A stretch of DNA of 50,504 nucleotides from Caldilineaceae bacterium (lineage in GTDB: Bacteria; Chloroflexota; Anaerolineae; Caldilineales; Caldilineaceae), in assembly GCA_026645575.1 (NCBI GenBank), contig JAPKMW010000090.1, positions 1-50,504 on the forward strand, written 5' to 3'. The notes under the pieces were generated by a model. That model was not told the DNA's origin. It ran no database searches and was given only the letters and a program-made list of their open reading frames with translations. The translations under genes were made by a program, and so were the position numbers. Positions 9,448 through 17,854 of this stretch are shown one piece after another; within the stretch, counting starts at the first letter, position 1, and the number at the start of each line of letters is the position of its first letter.

Positions 9448-10340
9448 CGATAACCTCCACTGCCTTCTTTGTGTTTCATGGCCCGCTTCTCCGAAGGCAA
9501 GCGGGCTGGGGGGAAATGCTTAATCTTCTGGTGCGATAAGGCATAGATCGAGTCGCGCAGATGATCGAGCAGTTCTTGGCGGCGCCGAATGCCGGCCAAC
9601 GCAGTATAGGGGATGGGATCGCCAATGGTCACGTTCACGGTCTTGCCCCTTTTGCGGTTGACTTCGTGAATGATCAGGGCCAGGCGTAAGGTCTCGCTCA
9701 CGTGGCTTGCCATCTGGAAGATTCGGCTGTTCTGTCCATGAAAATAGATGGGAACGACGGTGGCGGCGGTCATCTGAATCAGCTTGGTGACAAAGAGCTT
9801 CCATTCCAGATCAACAGCGCGACCAAAGGGGCCGTTGACGGTGGTGGAGATGCCGCCCGCAGGGAAAATAACCACCGCATTGCCGTCGCGTAACGTTTCC
9901 ATCGCCCGCCGTTTGGTTTCAATATTGGTCTGCGCCGCCTCTTCGTTCGCATCAAAGTCGATGGGCAACATATACTTTTCCACCCGTGGTTCGCGGTTGA
10001 GCGCTTTGTGGATCAAAATTTTGAAGGTGGGGCGAATCAACGCGGCGAAATGACAGATGATCAACCCATCCAGGACACCATAGGGATGATTGGCAATCAA
10101 GATCACTGGGCCTTCTCCCGGCACTTTTGCCAGTTGCCCAGGATTATAATCAACATTCACCCGCAATTCACGGAGCGCCGCGCCCCACAACTTGCGGTGA
10201 TCAGCCTCCGTATCCAACACCGTGTCATAAATCCGTTCCAGGCGGCGGCGGCCGGTCAACCGTTCCAATGACCGGATAAACACCTGCTTGGGCAACGGAT
10301 CGTCTGGCGAAGCGTAAGTTAATTTGGGTAACGGTTTCAT
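9444..10340 (-). CDS. Lysophospholipid acyltransferase family protein (PlsC-like)
   Basis: Predicted acyl transferase of membrane lipid synthesis. The acceptor-site motif is NHPYGVLDG (about residues 83-91), an H-x5-D variant typical of the hemolysin/OlsA-like branch rather than H-x4-D. A second block, VVIFPAGGIST, replaces the usual FPEG. 298 aa. I placed the start at ATG 10340 (MKPLPKLTYASP); TTG at 10367 would add nine residues. It overlaps the downstream phosphodiesterase by four bases, so the two form an operon. The 250 bp upstream contain no gene but carry the operator-like site at 10592. Confidence 0.87.
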   Translation of the reverse strand: MKPLPKLTYASPDDPLPKQVFIRSLERLTGRRRLERIYDTVLDTEADHRKLWGAALRELRVNVDYNPGQLAKVPGEGPVILIANHPYGVLDGLIICHFAALIRPTFKILIHKALNREPRVEKYMLPIDFDANEEAAQTNIETKRRAMETLRDGNAVVIFPAGGISTTVNGPFGRAVDLEWKLFVTKLIQMTAATVVPIYFHGQNSRIFQMASHVSETLRLALIIHEVNRKRGKTVNVTIGDPIPYTALAGIRRRQELLDHLRDSIYALSHQKIKHFPPARLPSEKRAMKHKEGSGGYR

Positions 10341-10591
10341 CGTTTTTCTACCCTCTGGCACACCCAATCAGCCCGGCTAGGGTATGACTGAATATGAATG
10401 ATGGGCCGTAGACAAGCGCAATGGTATCCGCGCTGCCCCAGACAAGAGTCCGTAGCCGCGGGTGACGAAAGTCTATGGCTATGGTTTTGCTATGGTTTTA
10501 GCGGAACAAGCACATACTATAAAGCACTCGTTTGCAATTGGTCAAAATATACATTCCGTTTGTTAAAGCGAAGTATAGGTAGCGTTAACGA

Positions 10592-10609
10592 TTGTTCAAG
10601 CGCTAACAC
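10592..10609. promoter_or_regulatory. 18-bp LacI-type operator-like site, copy 1
   Basis: TTGTTCAAGCGCTAACAC. It matches the site at 32640-32657 (TTGTTAAAGTGCTAACAA) at 15 of 18 positions, with a TTGTT/TAACA dyad around an AAGYGC centre resembling LacI-family operators. It lies about 250 bp upstream of the acyltransferase start and at the edge of a permease remnant, so it may be a relic of a lost transport operon. Confidence 0.45.
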
Positions 10610-10812
10610 GACGGACGTAATTGGCGATAGCGGGGCCGGTCGAAACCATGCCGCCGCCGAACAGCTTCGATTTGCTTAATTGTTGTATCGTCGAGTAACA
10701 TTGCTTCAGTTGGATCGCCGGAGAGCCGCAAAACCACAAAAACGGCTGTCATAACCAACCACATGGTGTGTATACCCCGTATGAAGTGATGAATCGTATA
10801 ACGAAGCAGCAC
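10603..10812 (-). pseudogene. DppB/OppB-type ABC permease N-terminal fragment
   Basis: The 69 residues match the N-terminus of dipeptide/oligopeptide-type permeases: first membrane helix (HTMWLVMTAVFVVL), then RLSGDPTEAMLL and IEAVRRRHGFDRP, the conserved first-loop pattern of this family. Full-length members are over 300 aa; here the frame ends at 10603 and I see no continuation toward 10341. It is therefore a truncated remnant. The family link rests on pattern recognition; the fit to R-L-SGDPTE...R..GLDRP is strong. Confidence 0.65.
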
Positions 10813-11046
10813 TCTTCTTTTGCCAAGTTCAGGACATCGATCTGCCTGTTCCTGTCAAAGGTGTCATAAATAGGTTAAAAGCCTCTAGTCATTGTTTTTT
10901 CATCGTGTAAAAGTTGCGTTAAGAATTAGGCGCTTGCGCCATAGCCAACTACAGGATTGCCAAGGTATAATGCAAAAGCGTACTAAAGCATACTGTGGCA
11001 ACACGTTGCAACAAGTGGTAAGCAATAGCACCGCAATCGGTGGCTG

Positions 11047-11102
11047 AATTGACATAGATAAATTCACATAGATTAATTTACACAGTTAAATTCACACAGT
11101 AA
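11047..11102. repeat. 14-bp degenerate tandem repeat, four copies
   Basis: Four head-to-tail units: AATTGACATAGATA (11047-11060), AATTCACATAGATT (11061-11074), AATTTACACAGTTA (11075-11088) and AATTCACACAGTAA (11089-11102). It ends 85 bp before the PAP2-like gene start. The rest of the gap 10813-11187 is AT-rich, with a TATAAT at 10966-10971 but no convincing -35. Could be an array of regulator sites. Confidence 0.7.
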
Positions 11103-11187
11103 TAACGTGCATTTAACCAGATGGTAATCTACGCCAGGTATGTTATAAGCAAAATTGTGAATGTTAGACCAACAACAGGTGGTGGAG

Positions 11188-11826
11188 ATGACAGTACTTT
11201 CCAAAGAGGAGTTGAGTGTTGAAGAGGTGGCGCTGGCGGCGTTGCCACAGCCTCGGCTACGGCGTCTGGCCTACTGGGTGTCACAAATTGGCAGTCCGCC
11301 CTTAACCGGCGCCGGCGCGGCTATGCTGATTGCAGCCTTCCTGACAACAGTATCAGCGTGGCAGTGGGCGTTTGTCTATATTCTATTGACCATTCTTGCG
11401 CCCTGTGCCTATATCATCTGGCTGGTGCAAACGGGCAAGGCGGTCGATTTTCACCTGCCGAACCGCGAACAACGCATCCGCCCCCTGTTGTTTACGCTAG
11501 TAACCGCTGTTGTCACTTGGCTGCTCTTTGGGCAATTGCAGGCGCCCCGGCTTCTGCAAATGTTGGCTGTGGTGAACCTGGTACAGACGGCAATCTTTCT
11601 TGTCATCACGCTCCAGTGGAAAATCAGTTTGCACTGCACCGCCGCCACCATTCTCTCCGAATTAGCCTTTGCCCTGTTGGGAACGAGCGCCATTCCCTTC
11701 ACCATGAGCATTCCGCTGATCGCCTGGTCGCGTGTCTACCTGGATCGACATACGGTTTCCCAAACCATTGCCGGTGTTTTACTGGGGATTGTGATTCTGA
11801 CCCCGGCGCTCTATTATTATGCGTAG
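11188..11826 (+). CDS. PAP2-like (phosphatidic acid phosphatase-type) membrane protein
   Basis: A 212-aa integral membrane protein with about six hydrophobic segments. Near the C-terminus WSRVYLDRHTVSQTIAGVLLG resembles the third PAP2 motif (SR-x5-H-x3-D), keeping S, R and H but with Q in place of D. SLHCTAATI corresponds to the second motif (xSGH) with the histidine kept. The first motif retains only RP in NREQRIRP, without the lysine. It is thus related to lipid phosphatases, but catalytic power is uncertain. ATG at 11188 has AGGTGG just upstream; an ATG at 11161 would add nine residues and lacks a ribosome site. Confidence 0.65.
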   Translation: MTVLSKEELSVEEVALAALPQPRLRRLAYWVSQIGSPPLTGAGAAMLIAAFLTTVSAWQWAFVYILLTILAPCAYIIWLVQTGKAVDFHLPNREQRIRPLLFTLVTAVVTWLLFGQLQAPRLLQMLAVVNLVQTAIFLVITLQWKISLHCTAATILSELAFALLGTSAIPFTMSIPLIAWSRVYLDRHTVSQTIAGVLLGIVILTPALYYYA

Positions 11827-11833
11827 GCATGAA

Positions 11834-11890
11834 AATATCACCGCGAATCAAAGGATTCGCGAATCTTTTACGGTGATTCGCGGTGATATT
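11834..11890. repeat. Perfect 17-bp inverted repeat with inner palindrome
   Basis: AATATCACCGCGAATCA (11834-11850) is perfectly complementary to 11874-11890. Between the arms lies a 12-bp palindrome GATTCGCGAATC (11854-11865), so the element can form a stem within a stem. It starts 8 bp after the PAP2-like stop codon. No T-tract follows. Confidence 0.8.
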
Positions 11891-11905
11891 GCTGGGTGAT
11901 ATAGT

Positions 11906-12010
11906 CTATTCCTCCGTCTTCTTCACCAGCGGCAGTTGGCTGGGCGGGTCAAAGCGAATGCATAAAATATCGGTATAGATGCGCTGGCCGAGAATCTCTT
12001 CTGCAAAGCC
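11906..12010 (-). pseudogene. C-terminal fragment of an unrecognised protein
   Basis: On the minus strand an open stretch ending at TAG 11906-11908 reads as coding-like sequence (EEILGQRIYTDILCIRFDPP, then QLPLVKKTEE). A stop sits directly upstream at 12011-12013. One frame over, CDPAKHYKAL appears to lead into it, which would imply a one-base frameshift near 12010. No start codon or fuller gene is present. I do not recognise the family. Confidence 0.35.
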
Positions 12011-12082
12011 TTATAATGTTTTGCCGGGTCACAGGGACCGGAGGTCTCGTTGTGCGTAAGTCCTGCCTGCCCATTATGCCAT

Positions 12083-12120
12083 AAAAAAGAGCGCTGGTCG
12101 ATTAACCAACGCCCTTTTTA
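12083..12120 (-). terminator. Rho-independent terminator for sugar-binding gene
   Basis: On the minus strand GGGCGTTGGT, a six-base loop and ACCAGCGCTC form a 10-bp stem (two G-U wobbles only in this orientation), followed directly by six U. It is the only textbook intrinsic terminator seen in the window. It would end the transcript of the 16538-12228 ABC operon, after the hairpin at 12169-12231. Confidence 0.7.
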
Positions 12121-12168
12121 CACGATAAAAAGCTGCATTTACGCGCAACAAGCAAACCTTTGCGCAAA

Positions 12169-12231
12169 GTAGAGATAGAGAGATAAAGAGATTGCGATAC
12201 GAAATCTCTCTATCTCTCTATCTCTTTCTAC
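12169..12231. repeat. Hairpin of AGATAGAG units at stop codon
   Basis: The left arm is made of AGAGATAGAG words (12169-12194); the right arm of TCTCTATCTC words (12203-12231). They pair over most of their length around a short loop. The right arm includes the TAG stop of the sugar-binding protein gene. It is tandem-unit based like 4451-4532 but unrelated in sequence. Confidence 0.75.
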
Positions 12232-13799
12232 TGCACGTCCGCCATCAACTCTTCTTGCATTTCGTTGGCCGTGGTGGTCAACGTATCGAGCGTGGCTTGG
12301 ATGTCAGCGCCCTGCATGATTTCATTGAAGGCTTGGGTGGCCGCATCGCGCACACCGGTGTAGGAAATCAACTGCGGTTCGTAGGCGCTAAATGGCAACA
12401 GTTCCAACGCCTGCCCCCAGACCGGGTTTTCGCTCACATACTCGGCCAGGAATGCTTCCGTGCCGGCGCGGGTCGGGAAGTAGTTGCTGACGCGCACCCA
12501 CTCGGCCTGCACTTCCGGCGAGGTATACCACTTGACAAAGAGCCAGGCGGCCAGTTGTTGTTCCGGGCTGCCGGCAGTGATCATCACATCGCCGCCATAA
12601 ACATTCTGCACAGGTTCAGCGGTGGTGTGCGGGATCGCGGTGACGCCCCACACATCCGGCTCGGCGCCCTTCTCGGTCGCGACGGTATTCACATCATTGT
12701 TATAGAAAGGAATGCCGGAGCTGGAACCCTGGGCAAAGATCGCCCGGCGGTTGGCAAATTCCGTGTTCGGGAAGCCGTCGGTGAAGAAGTAGGCGCAGCC
12801 TTCATCCAACATGCCCTTGAGGAAGGTCATGGCTTCGACGGTGGCGGGAGTGTTGTAGGCATACTGCGAGCCATCTTCGCTCAGCACATCGCCGCCAAAG
12901 GCAAAGGTCCAGGAAGCGACGGCAGAAGCATCGTCGCGCAGGATGTAACCGCCGGTGCCATCGCCATTCGCTTCAGCCGCAGCGCAAGCCATTTCCTTGA
13001 ATTCATCGGGCGTGGTGGGCGGGCCAGCAAAACCCAGTTCTTCCAACCAGGTTTGGTTATAGTACATCACTTCCATAGAGCGGTTCGGCGGGAAGCCTAG
13101 GCGCTGATTGTCAAAGACGGTATGGACGCTCTGGTCGAAGAAGCTGGCATAGAAATCGGCCTTTTCTTCGGCGCTTAAGCCCCATTTGGCATCATCAATG
13201 AAGGTATTAAAGTCGGCCAGGATACTATTCAACTGATAGAAGGCCTGGTCATTCTGGTAGCCGACAAGCAGCGCCGCCGGTTGTTCGCCCGCCGCCGTGC
13301 TGGCATTGACTTTGTCACGAATTTCGTCGTAACCGCCCTGATTTTGCGCTTCCACCGTGATGCCACAGGGGTTGTTGCTGTTAAATGCCGCGATCATGGG
13401 CAGCATCCCTTCCTCGCGCGCACCACTGTGTTGGTGCCACCAGACCACGGTTTGGCCGCTGGGGTCAACGCCGGCAAAGGCGCCATCGGTGGCCGGTGCG
13501 CAGTCAATGGCTGCGGCAACATCGGCCAGGGCGGTGTTGGTGGAAGCGGCGACGGTTTCGGTCGTCGTCGCCGTCTCGGTCGTCGCAGCCGTTTCGGTAA
13601 CAGCAGCGGTTTCCGTCACGGCAGTAGTTTCCGTGACGGCTTCTGTGGCGGCTGGGGCTTCGGTGGCTGTCGGTTCTGCGGCGGCTGGGGCTTCGGTTGC
13701 TGCCGGTTCGGCCGGCGCTTCTTCGCCACCACCACAAGCCACGATCAGCAACATAACCGCAACCAGCAGAACGGTGAGCCAGGTGAACTTTTTCGACAT
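12228..13799 (-). CDS. Sugar ABC transporter substrate-binding lipoprotein
   Basis: Extracellular solute-binding protein (family 1 type). Lipoprotein signal [19 protein letters not shown] followed by lipobox VAC-GGG (Cys about 22). Then a low-complexity Ala/Pro/Glu/Thr tether with ATEAP and AVTETA repeats (about 26-88), then the two-lobed binding domain beginning around [12 protein letters not shown]. 523 aa. ATG at 13799 has GGAG at -10. It is the third gene of the operon after MalF (14820-16538) and MalG (13952-14827), and supplies their ligand. The 150-bp gap before it (13800-13951) carries only small inverted repeats. The [13 protein letters not shown] region is typical of oligosaccharide binders; the exact sugar is unknown. 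Confidence 0.93.
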   Translation of the reverse strand: MSKKFTWLTVLLVAVMLLIVACGGGEEAPAEPAATEAPAAAEPTATEAPAATEAVTETTAVTETAAVTETAATTETATTTETVAASTNTALADVAAAIDCAPATDGAFAGVDPSGQTVVWWHQHSGAREEGMLPMIAAFNSNNPCGITVEAQNQGGYDEIRDKVNASTAAGEQPAALLVGYQNDQAFYQLNSILADFNTFIDDAKWGLSAEEKADFYASFFDQSVHTVFDNQRLGFPPNRSMEVMYYNQTWLEELGFAGPPTTPDEFKEMACAAAEANGDGTGGYILRDDASAVASWTFAFGGDVLSEDGSQYAYNTPATVEAMTFLKGMLDEGCAYFFTDGFPNTEFANRRAIFAQGSSSGIPFYNNDVNTVATEKGAEPDVWGVTAIPHTTAEPVQNVYGGDVMITAGSPEQQLAAWLFVKWYTSPEVQAEWVRVSNYFPTRAGTEAFLAEYVSENPVWGQALELLPFSAYEPQLISYTGVRDAATQAFNEIMQGADIQATLDTLTTTANEMQEELMADVQ

Positions 13800-13951
13800 G
13801 AAAAATCTCCTTGTGCAAAATGTTCGTATTGTTTTGATATTGATAACCAGATAGATGGACGATTAAGGTGACGGCAAAGCCAGCAAAAAGTCTTGATTGC
13901 TTTGCTGATCAACCTACCAACCGATCTACCCGCAGATCCCAAGGTAGTCCC

Positions 13952-14827
13952 TCACCCCTTCAACCCGGTCGTCGCAATGCCTTCAATAAAGGTCTTTTGG
14001 GTGAAGAAGTAGATCAACAAAATCGGTGCAATCGTAATCATTGAGCCGGCCATTTGTAGATGAAAAAAGGAACCGGCTTCATCCAGAAAGGTCAGCAACC
14101 CATAGGAAATCGGGCGCCAATCGGGCGTGGTCGTCACCAGGATCGGCCAGGCCAGGGCATTCCATGAGCTAATGAAACTAAAGAGCGCTAAGGTCATAAT
14201 CGGCGCGCGTGACAAGGGGGCGATAACACTCCACAAATAGCGTGTATGACCAGCGCCGTCGATCTGCGCCGAGTCCCACAATTCGTTTGGCACCTGTTGA
14301 AAAAACTGGCGCAGGAGGAAAATGCCAAACACGCTTGCCATTGAGGGGATGGTCAAGGCCGGCCAGTTATTGATCCAGGGAATGGGGCTGACACGTCCCA
14401 GCCAGGAGACGGTAATAAAGTTCGGCACCCAGGTGATCGCTTCCGGCAGCATCAAGGTGGCGAGTAACAGCGTAAAGAGAAAACCCTTACCGGGAAACTC
14501 CATACGGGCAAAGGCATACGCGGCCAGGGTGCAAAAGATCACCTCACCGACTACTGTAATCAAGGTGATCTTCACGCTATTCATAAAGTAGCGCGAAAAT
14601 TGCGCATCATTCCAGGCTTGCGCATAGTTGCCCCATTGCGGGGTGCTAGGCCAGAACGCACCGCCCGTCGCCTCGGTCAGATTCATCAACGAGACGCTGA
14701 CCGTGTAGAGAAAAGGCACCAGGGCAACGATGGCGCCAATCCCCAAGACGAGATAGATTAGCAAATCGCCCCCCCACCCCCCGGCGGCGGCAGAACGTTG
14801 GGGGGGGAGTGTGGTCATTCTAGCCAT
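13952..14827 (-). CDS. Carbohydrate ABC transporter permease, MalG type
   Basis: Partner permease of 14820-16538. Six transmembrane segments and the coupling loop [20 protein letters not shown] are visible; it ends in the typical [10 protein letters not shown] tail. ATG at 14827 overlaps the upstream stop by eight bases and is preceded by GCGAG, so translation is probably coupled. ATG at 14818 and a longer start at 14863 are alternatives. A Pro/Gly-rich stretch near the N-terminus is encoded by a C-rich tract around 14765-14810. The length of 291 aa is standard. Confidence 0.9.
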   Translation of the reverse strand: MARMTTLPPQRSAAAGGWGGDLLIYLVLGIGAIVALVPFLYTVSVSLMNLTEATGGAFWPSTPQWGNYAQAWNDAQFSRYFMNSVKITLITVVGEVIFCTLAAYAFARMEFPGKGFLFTLLLATLMLPEAITWVPNFITVSWLGRVSPIPWINNWPALTIPSMASVFGIFLLRQFFQQVPNELWDSAQIDGAGHTRYLWSVIAPLSRAPIMTLALFSFISSWNALAWPILVTTTPDWRPISYGLLTFLDEAGSFFHLQMAGSMITIAPILLIYFFTQKTFIEGIATTGLKG

Positions 14828-16538
14828 AAAAAACTCGCTTTTCCGCAATGCGATTGTTGACATAAGTCAACAACAGGATAATCAGCAATAACAGAATTGC
14901 CAACGCCGAGGCATAGCCATAGCGTGTATCCCGCTTGAACGCCTCAAAGATCACCACGCTGGCCGTGTCGGTGGTGCCGAGGGCGCCGGCGGTGCGCAGC
15001 ACATAAATATGATTAAAGGCTTTGAAGGTGCCAATCACCGAAAGCAAGGTCAAAAAGTAGATGGTGGGCGAGAGCAACGGCAGCGTTACACTACGGAATT
15101 GCGCCCAGCGGTCGGCGCCATCAATGGCCGCCGCTTCGTAGAGCGCCCGCGGCACATTGCCCAACCCAGCCAAAAAGATGACGACATTAAAGCCCACATA
15201 ACTCCAGACTCCATACACCATGATCACCACCAGCGCTAAACTTGGCCCGGCGGCCCAAGTCGGCAATGTCACCGACGAACCCAGCAGTAGTTGGAAAATG
15301 CCGGTCGGTTCGTTCAGCCATTGCAGCGGCGAACCACCCAGCGCTGTTAAGGTGCTGTTGAAGAGCGCCGATGGACGATTCGAGAAAATAATACGAAAGA
15401 CCGCGGCGGTGCCGACAAAAGGGGCGATGTAGGGAATGAAGTAGACCATGCGGAAAAAGGCTTTGCCGCGAATATTTTGGAAGAGGAGAATGGCTAAGAG
15501 CAGGGCGATGGCTAATTGCACCGGCACCGTGATCACCGAGTACCAAACCGTTGCCTGCAACCCCACCCACCAATCTTTGTCACCGGCGGCAATGATGCGC
15601 GGCAATTCAGCAATCAACACCCAAGCGCCAACCACCAACATGGCGGCGGCTCCCAAGCGTAAGATCGTACCCCCGTTGGATTGGCGCTCGCTGGCGCTTT
15701 CCCAGAGCCACCAGGAGAGCAGCAGGAGCAGGAAGCCGGCGCTGATCGTGAGGATCTGCGCCCATAGATCCAGCCCTTCACCCGCGGCTAACGCTTCGGC
15801 GTAGGCTTTCTCCACCTCTGTCCAGGTCAGCCAGGTCAACCCAGCGGCGGCCAGCAGGAGGATGGTGATATTGACAAAGGCCGGCAGATAGTTGCCGACG
15901 CGGCGCGCCAACTTGTGATTGTGGTCAATCCCAGTGGTGAGCAAAGCGCCCACCACCACCAGGCCAAGGGAGCCCCAAAAAGCGCTTTGCACCGGCGTTT
16001 CCCACCAGGCGGCAAAAATCATTTCACGAAACTGGGCATTGGTGGCATTCTGTCCACGTAGTTGGTTGGGAATATCGAGCAGCAGGGGCAAGAGACGAAA
16101 GATAAAGAGCGTCGCCGCCGCCGCACCTATGCCCATCAGCGCACCGGGAAAAAGCCAGAGCCAGGGATTATGCCCTTTTTCGCGGCTGGTGCGCATCGTG
16201 TCAACAACAAGACGACCGACCAGGAAGAGACAGACAGCGGCGATCCAAAAGGCGAAGACATAGGTCAGGTTGTCAATTGCGCGCACAAAGTTGTCAAGGC
16301 CATCATATTCCCCCACCACCTTATTTAAGCCGCGCAGCGTACTTTGATAGGCGGCAAAGAGCAGCGGGAAGAGGCCAAAGATACCGATGATCAGGAAGGC
16401 CGGAAGAAGAAAGAGATAGGCCAACAGCGCTTCGCGTAAGCGGCGCCCCTGCCGCCCCGTAAAGAAGCGCGTCACAAACCCGATCTGCGGCGCTACATTC
16501 GATGAGTCAACTGATTTTGTTGCAACCGTGCTACTCAT
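14820..16538 (-). CDS. MalF-type sugar permease with large membrane insertion
   Basis: The C-terminal about 260 residues are an ordinary MalF/UgpA permease, with the coupling loop [20 protein letters not shown] and [21 protein letters not shown]. The first helix (about 37-60, [20 protein letters not shown]) is also normal. Between them lie about 230 extra residues with roughly six hydrophobic segments, for example [33 protein letters not shown] and [18 protein letters not shown]. Total 572 aa, against about 300 usually. E. coli MalF also has an insertion after its early helices, but there it is a soluble periplasmic loop. ATG 16538 chosen; TTG 16553 is the alternative. First gene of the operon. 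Confidence 0.88.
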   Translation of the reverse strand: MSSTVATKSVDSSNVAPQIGFVTRFFTGRQGRRLREALLAYLFLLPAFLIIGIFGLFPLLFAAYQSTLRGLNKVVGEYDGLDNFVRAIDNLTYVFAFWIAAVCLFLVGRLVVDTMRTSREKGHNPWLWLFPGALMGIGAAAATLFIFRLLPLLLDIPNQLRGQNATNAQFREMIFAAWWETPVQSAFWGSLGLVVVGALLTTGIDHNHKLARRVGNYLPAFVNITILLLAAAGLTWLTWTEVEKAYAEALAAGEGLDLWAQILTISAGFLLLLLSWWLWESASERQSNGGTILRLGAAAMLVVGAWVLIAELPRIIAAGDKDWWVGLQATVWYSVITVPVQLAIALLLAILLFQNIRGKAFFRMVYFIPYIAPFVGTAAVFRIIFSNRPSALFNSTLTALGGSPLQWLNEPTGIFQLLLGSSVTLPTWAAGPSLALVVIMVYGVWSYVGFNVVIFLAGLGNVPRALYEAAAIDGADRWAQFRSVTLPLLSPTIYFLTLLSVIGTFKAFNHIYVLRTAGALGTTDTASVVIFEAFKRDTRYGYASALAILLLLIILLLTYVNNRIAEKRVFYG

Positions 16539-16720
16539 AAGCTGAAATCCCAACTTTTTTCGCCAGCGTATCTCTTCACTAAGATAATGATCCTACGCAT
16601 CATGCTCGTACAAGAACAGTATATGTCAAGCCTTTGCTCTGCGTCAACCATGAAACGTGGGTGGATGAGTAGGTAAACTTCCATTTCTGTCCAATACCTA
16701 ATCAATCATACCTGTTATAG

Positions 16721-16737
16721 GTTAATAAAACATTAAC
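16721..16737. promoter_or_regulatory. Operator-like dyad upstream of sugar ABC operon
   Basis: GTTAATAAAACATTAAC: 6-bp half sites GTTAAT/ATTAAC with a 5-bp spacer, about 180 bp upstream of the MalF start at 16538. The 220-bp gap is otherwise AT-rich and without a gene. Possible regulator-binding site; no regulator gene is adjacent. Confidence 0.3.
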
Positions 16738-16758
16738 ACACCGTAAAGACACACCGTC

Positions 16759-17568
16759 TCATGCAAGTGTGTGCGTAGCGCTTCCAATTCTAGTGCCGCG
16801 GTTGATAAAAAAACAGTAGAGCGCTAAAACTCCACTGTAGAGTAGGATCAGCGTATAGACAATCAAATTGTTGCGATAGAGCGGATCAATCACTGGCAGC
16901 CGTTGAAGAAATGGGCCAAGCAAGACCAGATCATAAGCCAGGAAGCTCCACAGTTGCGCCGCTGCGCCATGCCATCGCGCGTTTCGCCAGCCAAATTGTA
17001 CCAGCGGATAAAGAAAATAGAACGCATCACCCAAAAACATCCACCCCAGCACCACCGAGGTCGGCCCTTCGACGACCCAGGGCAGCACGTTGGGTATCTG
17101 CAAGACCAGCGCGCCCCCCACGGTTGCTAGGGCAAAAACAAAGAGGATATAGGAAAACCGCACAAAATTGGGGAGTGGTCGGCTATCACGCAGCGGGATG
17201 TGCCTGGCCCATTGGAAAAGCCAAAGGTTAAAAAGGGCGAAGGCGATACAAACAACGGCATAGATGAGAAAGATGGGGCGTCCAGTCGCCGCCACTTGAC
17301 CAGCCAAATAGATCGCCAACCCGCCCATCATCACCAATAGATTGAGGGCGCCGGCTGCCAATGCGCCCAATTCGCCGCTCATGGCAATCCAAAACAGCGC
17401 TGCAGCAATCGCCGCTTGCATGGCTGCGACAAAGGCGAAGGAAAGCGATTTATCTTGCCACGGCCACGCTTGCACCGCCCAGGGCTGTTGGGTGAAAAAG
17501 CTTGCGCTCAAGCCCACAAGTATCATGCCTACCACGACTAAAATGATACGAATCATTTGCTGCATCAT
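16759..17568 (-). CDS. Polytopic membrane protein of unknown function
   Basis: 269 aa with about seven or eight hydrophobic segments (for example MIRIILVVVGMILVGLSASF, LGALAAGALNLLVMMGGLAI, FLIYAVVCIAFALFNLWLF, SFLAYDLVLLGPFL and LIVYTLILLYSGVLALYCFF). No catalytic or transport motif that I recognise. ATG at 17568 is immediately followed by a second ATG, with AAGGGGAAG about 9 bases upstream. It lies between the sugar ABC operon and the PhoD-like gene, all on the minus strand, with gaps of 220 and 286 bp, so it is probably transcribed alone. Confidence 0.75.
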   Translation of the reverse strand: MMQQMIRIILVVVGMILVGLSASFFTQQPWAVQAWPWQDKSLSFAFVAAMQAAIAAALFWIAMSGELGALAAGALNLLVMMGGLAIYLAGQVAATGRPIFLIYAVVCIAFALFNLWLFQWARHIPLRDSRPLPNFVRFSYILFVFALATVGGALVLQIPNVLPWVVEGPTSVVLGWMFLGDAFYFLYPLVQFGWRNARWHGAAAQLWSFLAYDLVLLGPFLQRLPVIDPLYRNNLIVYTLILLYSGVLALYCFFINRGTRIGSATHTLA

Positions 17569-17587
17569 GCGTTCGGCTTCCCCTTGT

Positions 17588-17620
17588 CTAGCTGAACTCT
17601 AGCTGAACTCTAGCTGATCT
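17588..17620. repeat. 11-bp tandem repeat, three copies
   Basis: CTAGCTGAACT at 17588-17598 and 17599-17609, then CTAGCTGATCT at 17610-17620, about 20 bp upstream of the membrane-protein start (17568). The 11-bp period places copies on one face of the helix. Apart from this and the hairpin at 17776-17828, the gap 17569-17854 shows nothing. Confidence 0.6.
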
Positions 17621-17775
17621 ACTGAGATCTAGAGTGGTTATTGTCAGTAGATCGCAACCCACGCTGAGACGCAGAGCCTGATACTGGACTAGATAGCCAT
17701 CTGACTGCGGACTACTGATTGTGGTTATTATACCCGCCTGCCCAATTTTTTACCACAAAGGCGCAAAGGGAATGA

Positions 17776-17828
17776 AATTTTGGCGGGCGTCCTCTTGCGG
17801 GCGCTGCAAGAGGACGCCCGCCAAAATT
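17776..17828. repeat. Perfect 23-bp hairpin after phosphatase gene
   Basis: Positions 17776-17798 and 17806-17828 are exact reverse complements (23 bp, no mismatch) around a 7-base loop. The arms begin AATTTTGGCGGGCG. Located 27 bp after the stop of the PhoD-like gene (17855). No U-run follows on the minus strand. Confidence 0.85.
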
Positions 17829-17854
17829 CCAACGTTCATTCTAAAAAAACAAGG

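Noticed and set aside
12192..13100. 302-codon plus-strand open frame
   Set aside because: Antisense shadow of the binding protein gene 12228-13799.
13504..13818. Arg/Asp-rich repeat ORF on minus strand and Val/Ala-rich ORF on plus strand
   Set aside because: Both are off-frame readings of the Thr/Glu/Ala tether of the lipoprotein.
17776..17828. Intrinsic terminator for the PhoD-like gene
   Set aside because: The 23-bp stem is perfect, but no U-run follows on the minus strand, so I list it as a hairpin only.
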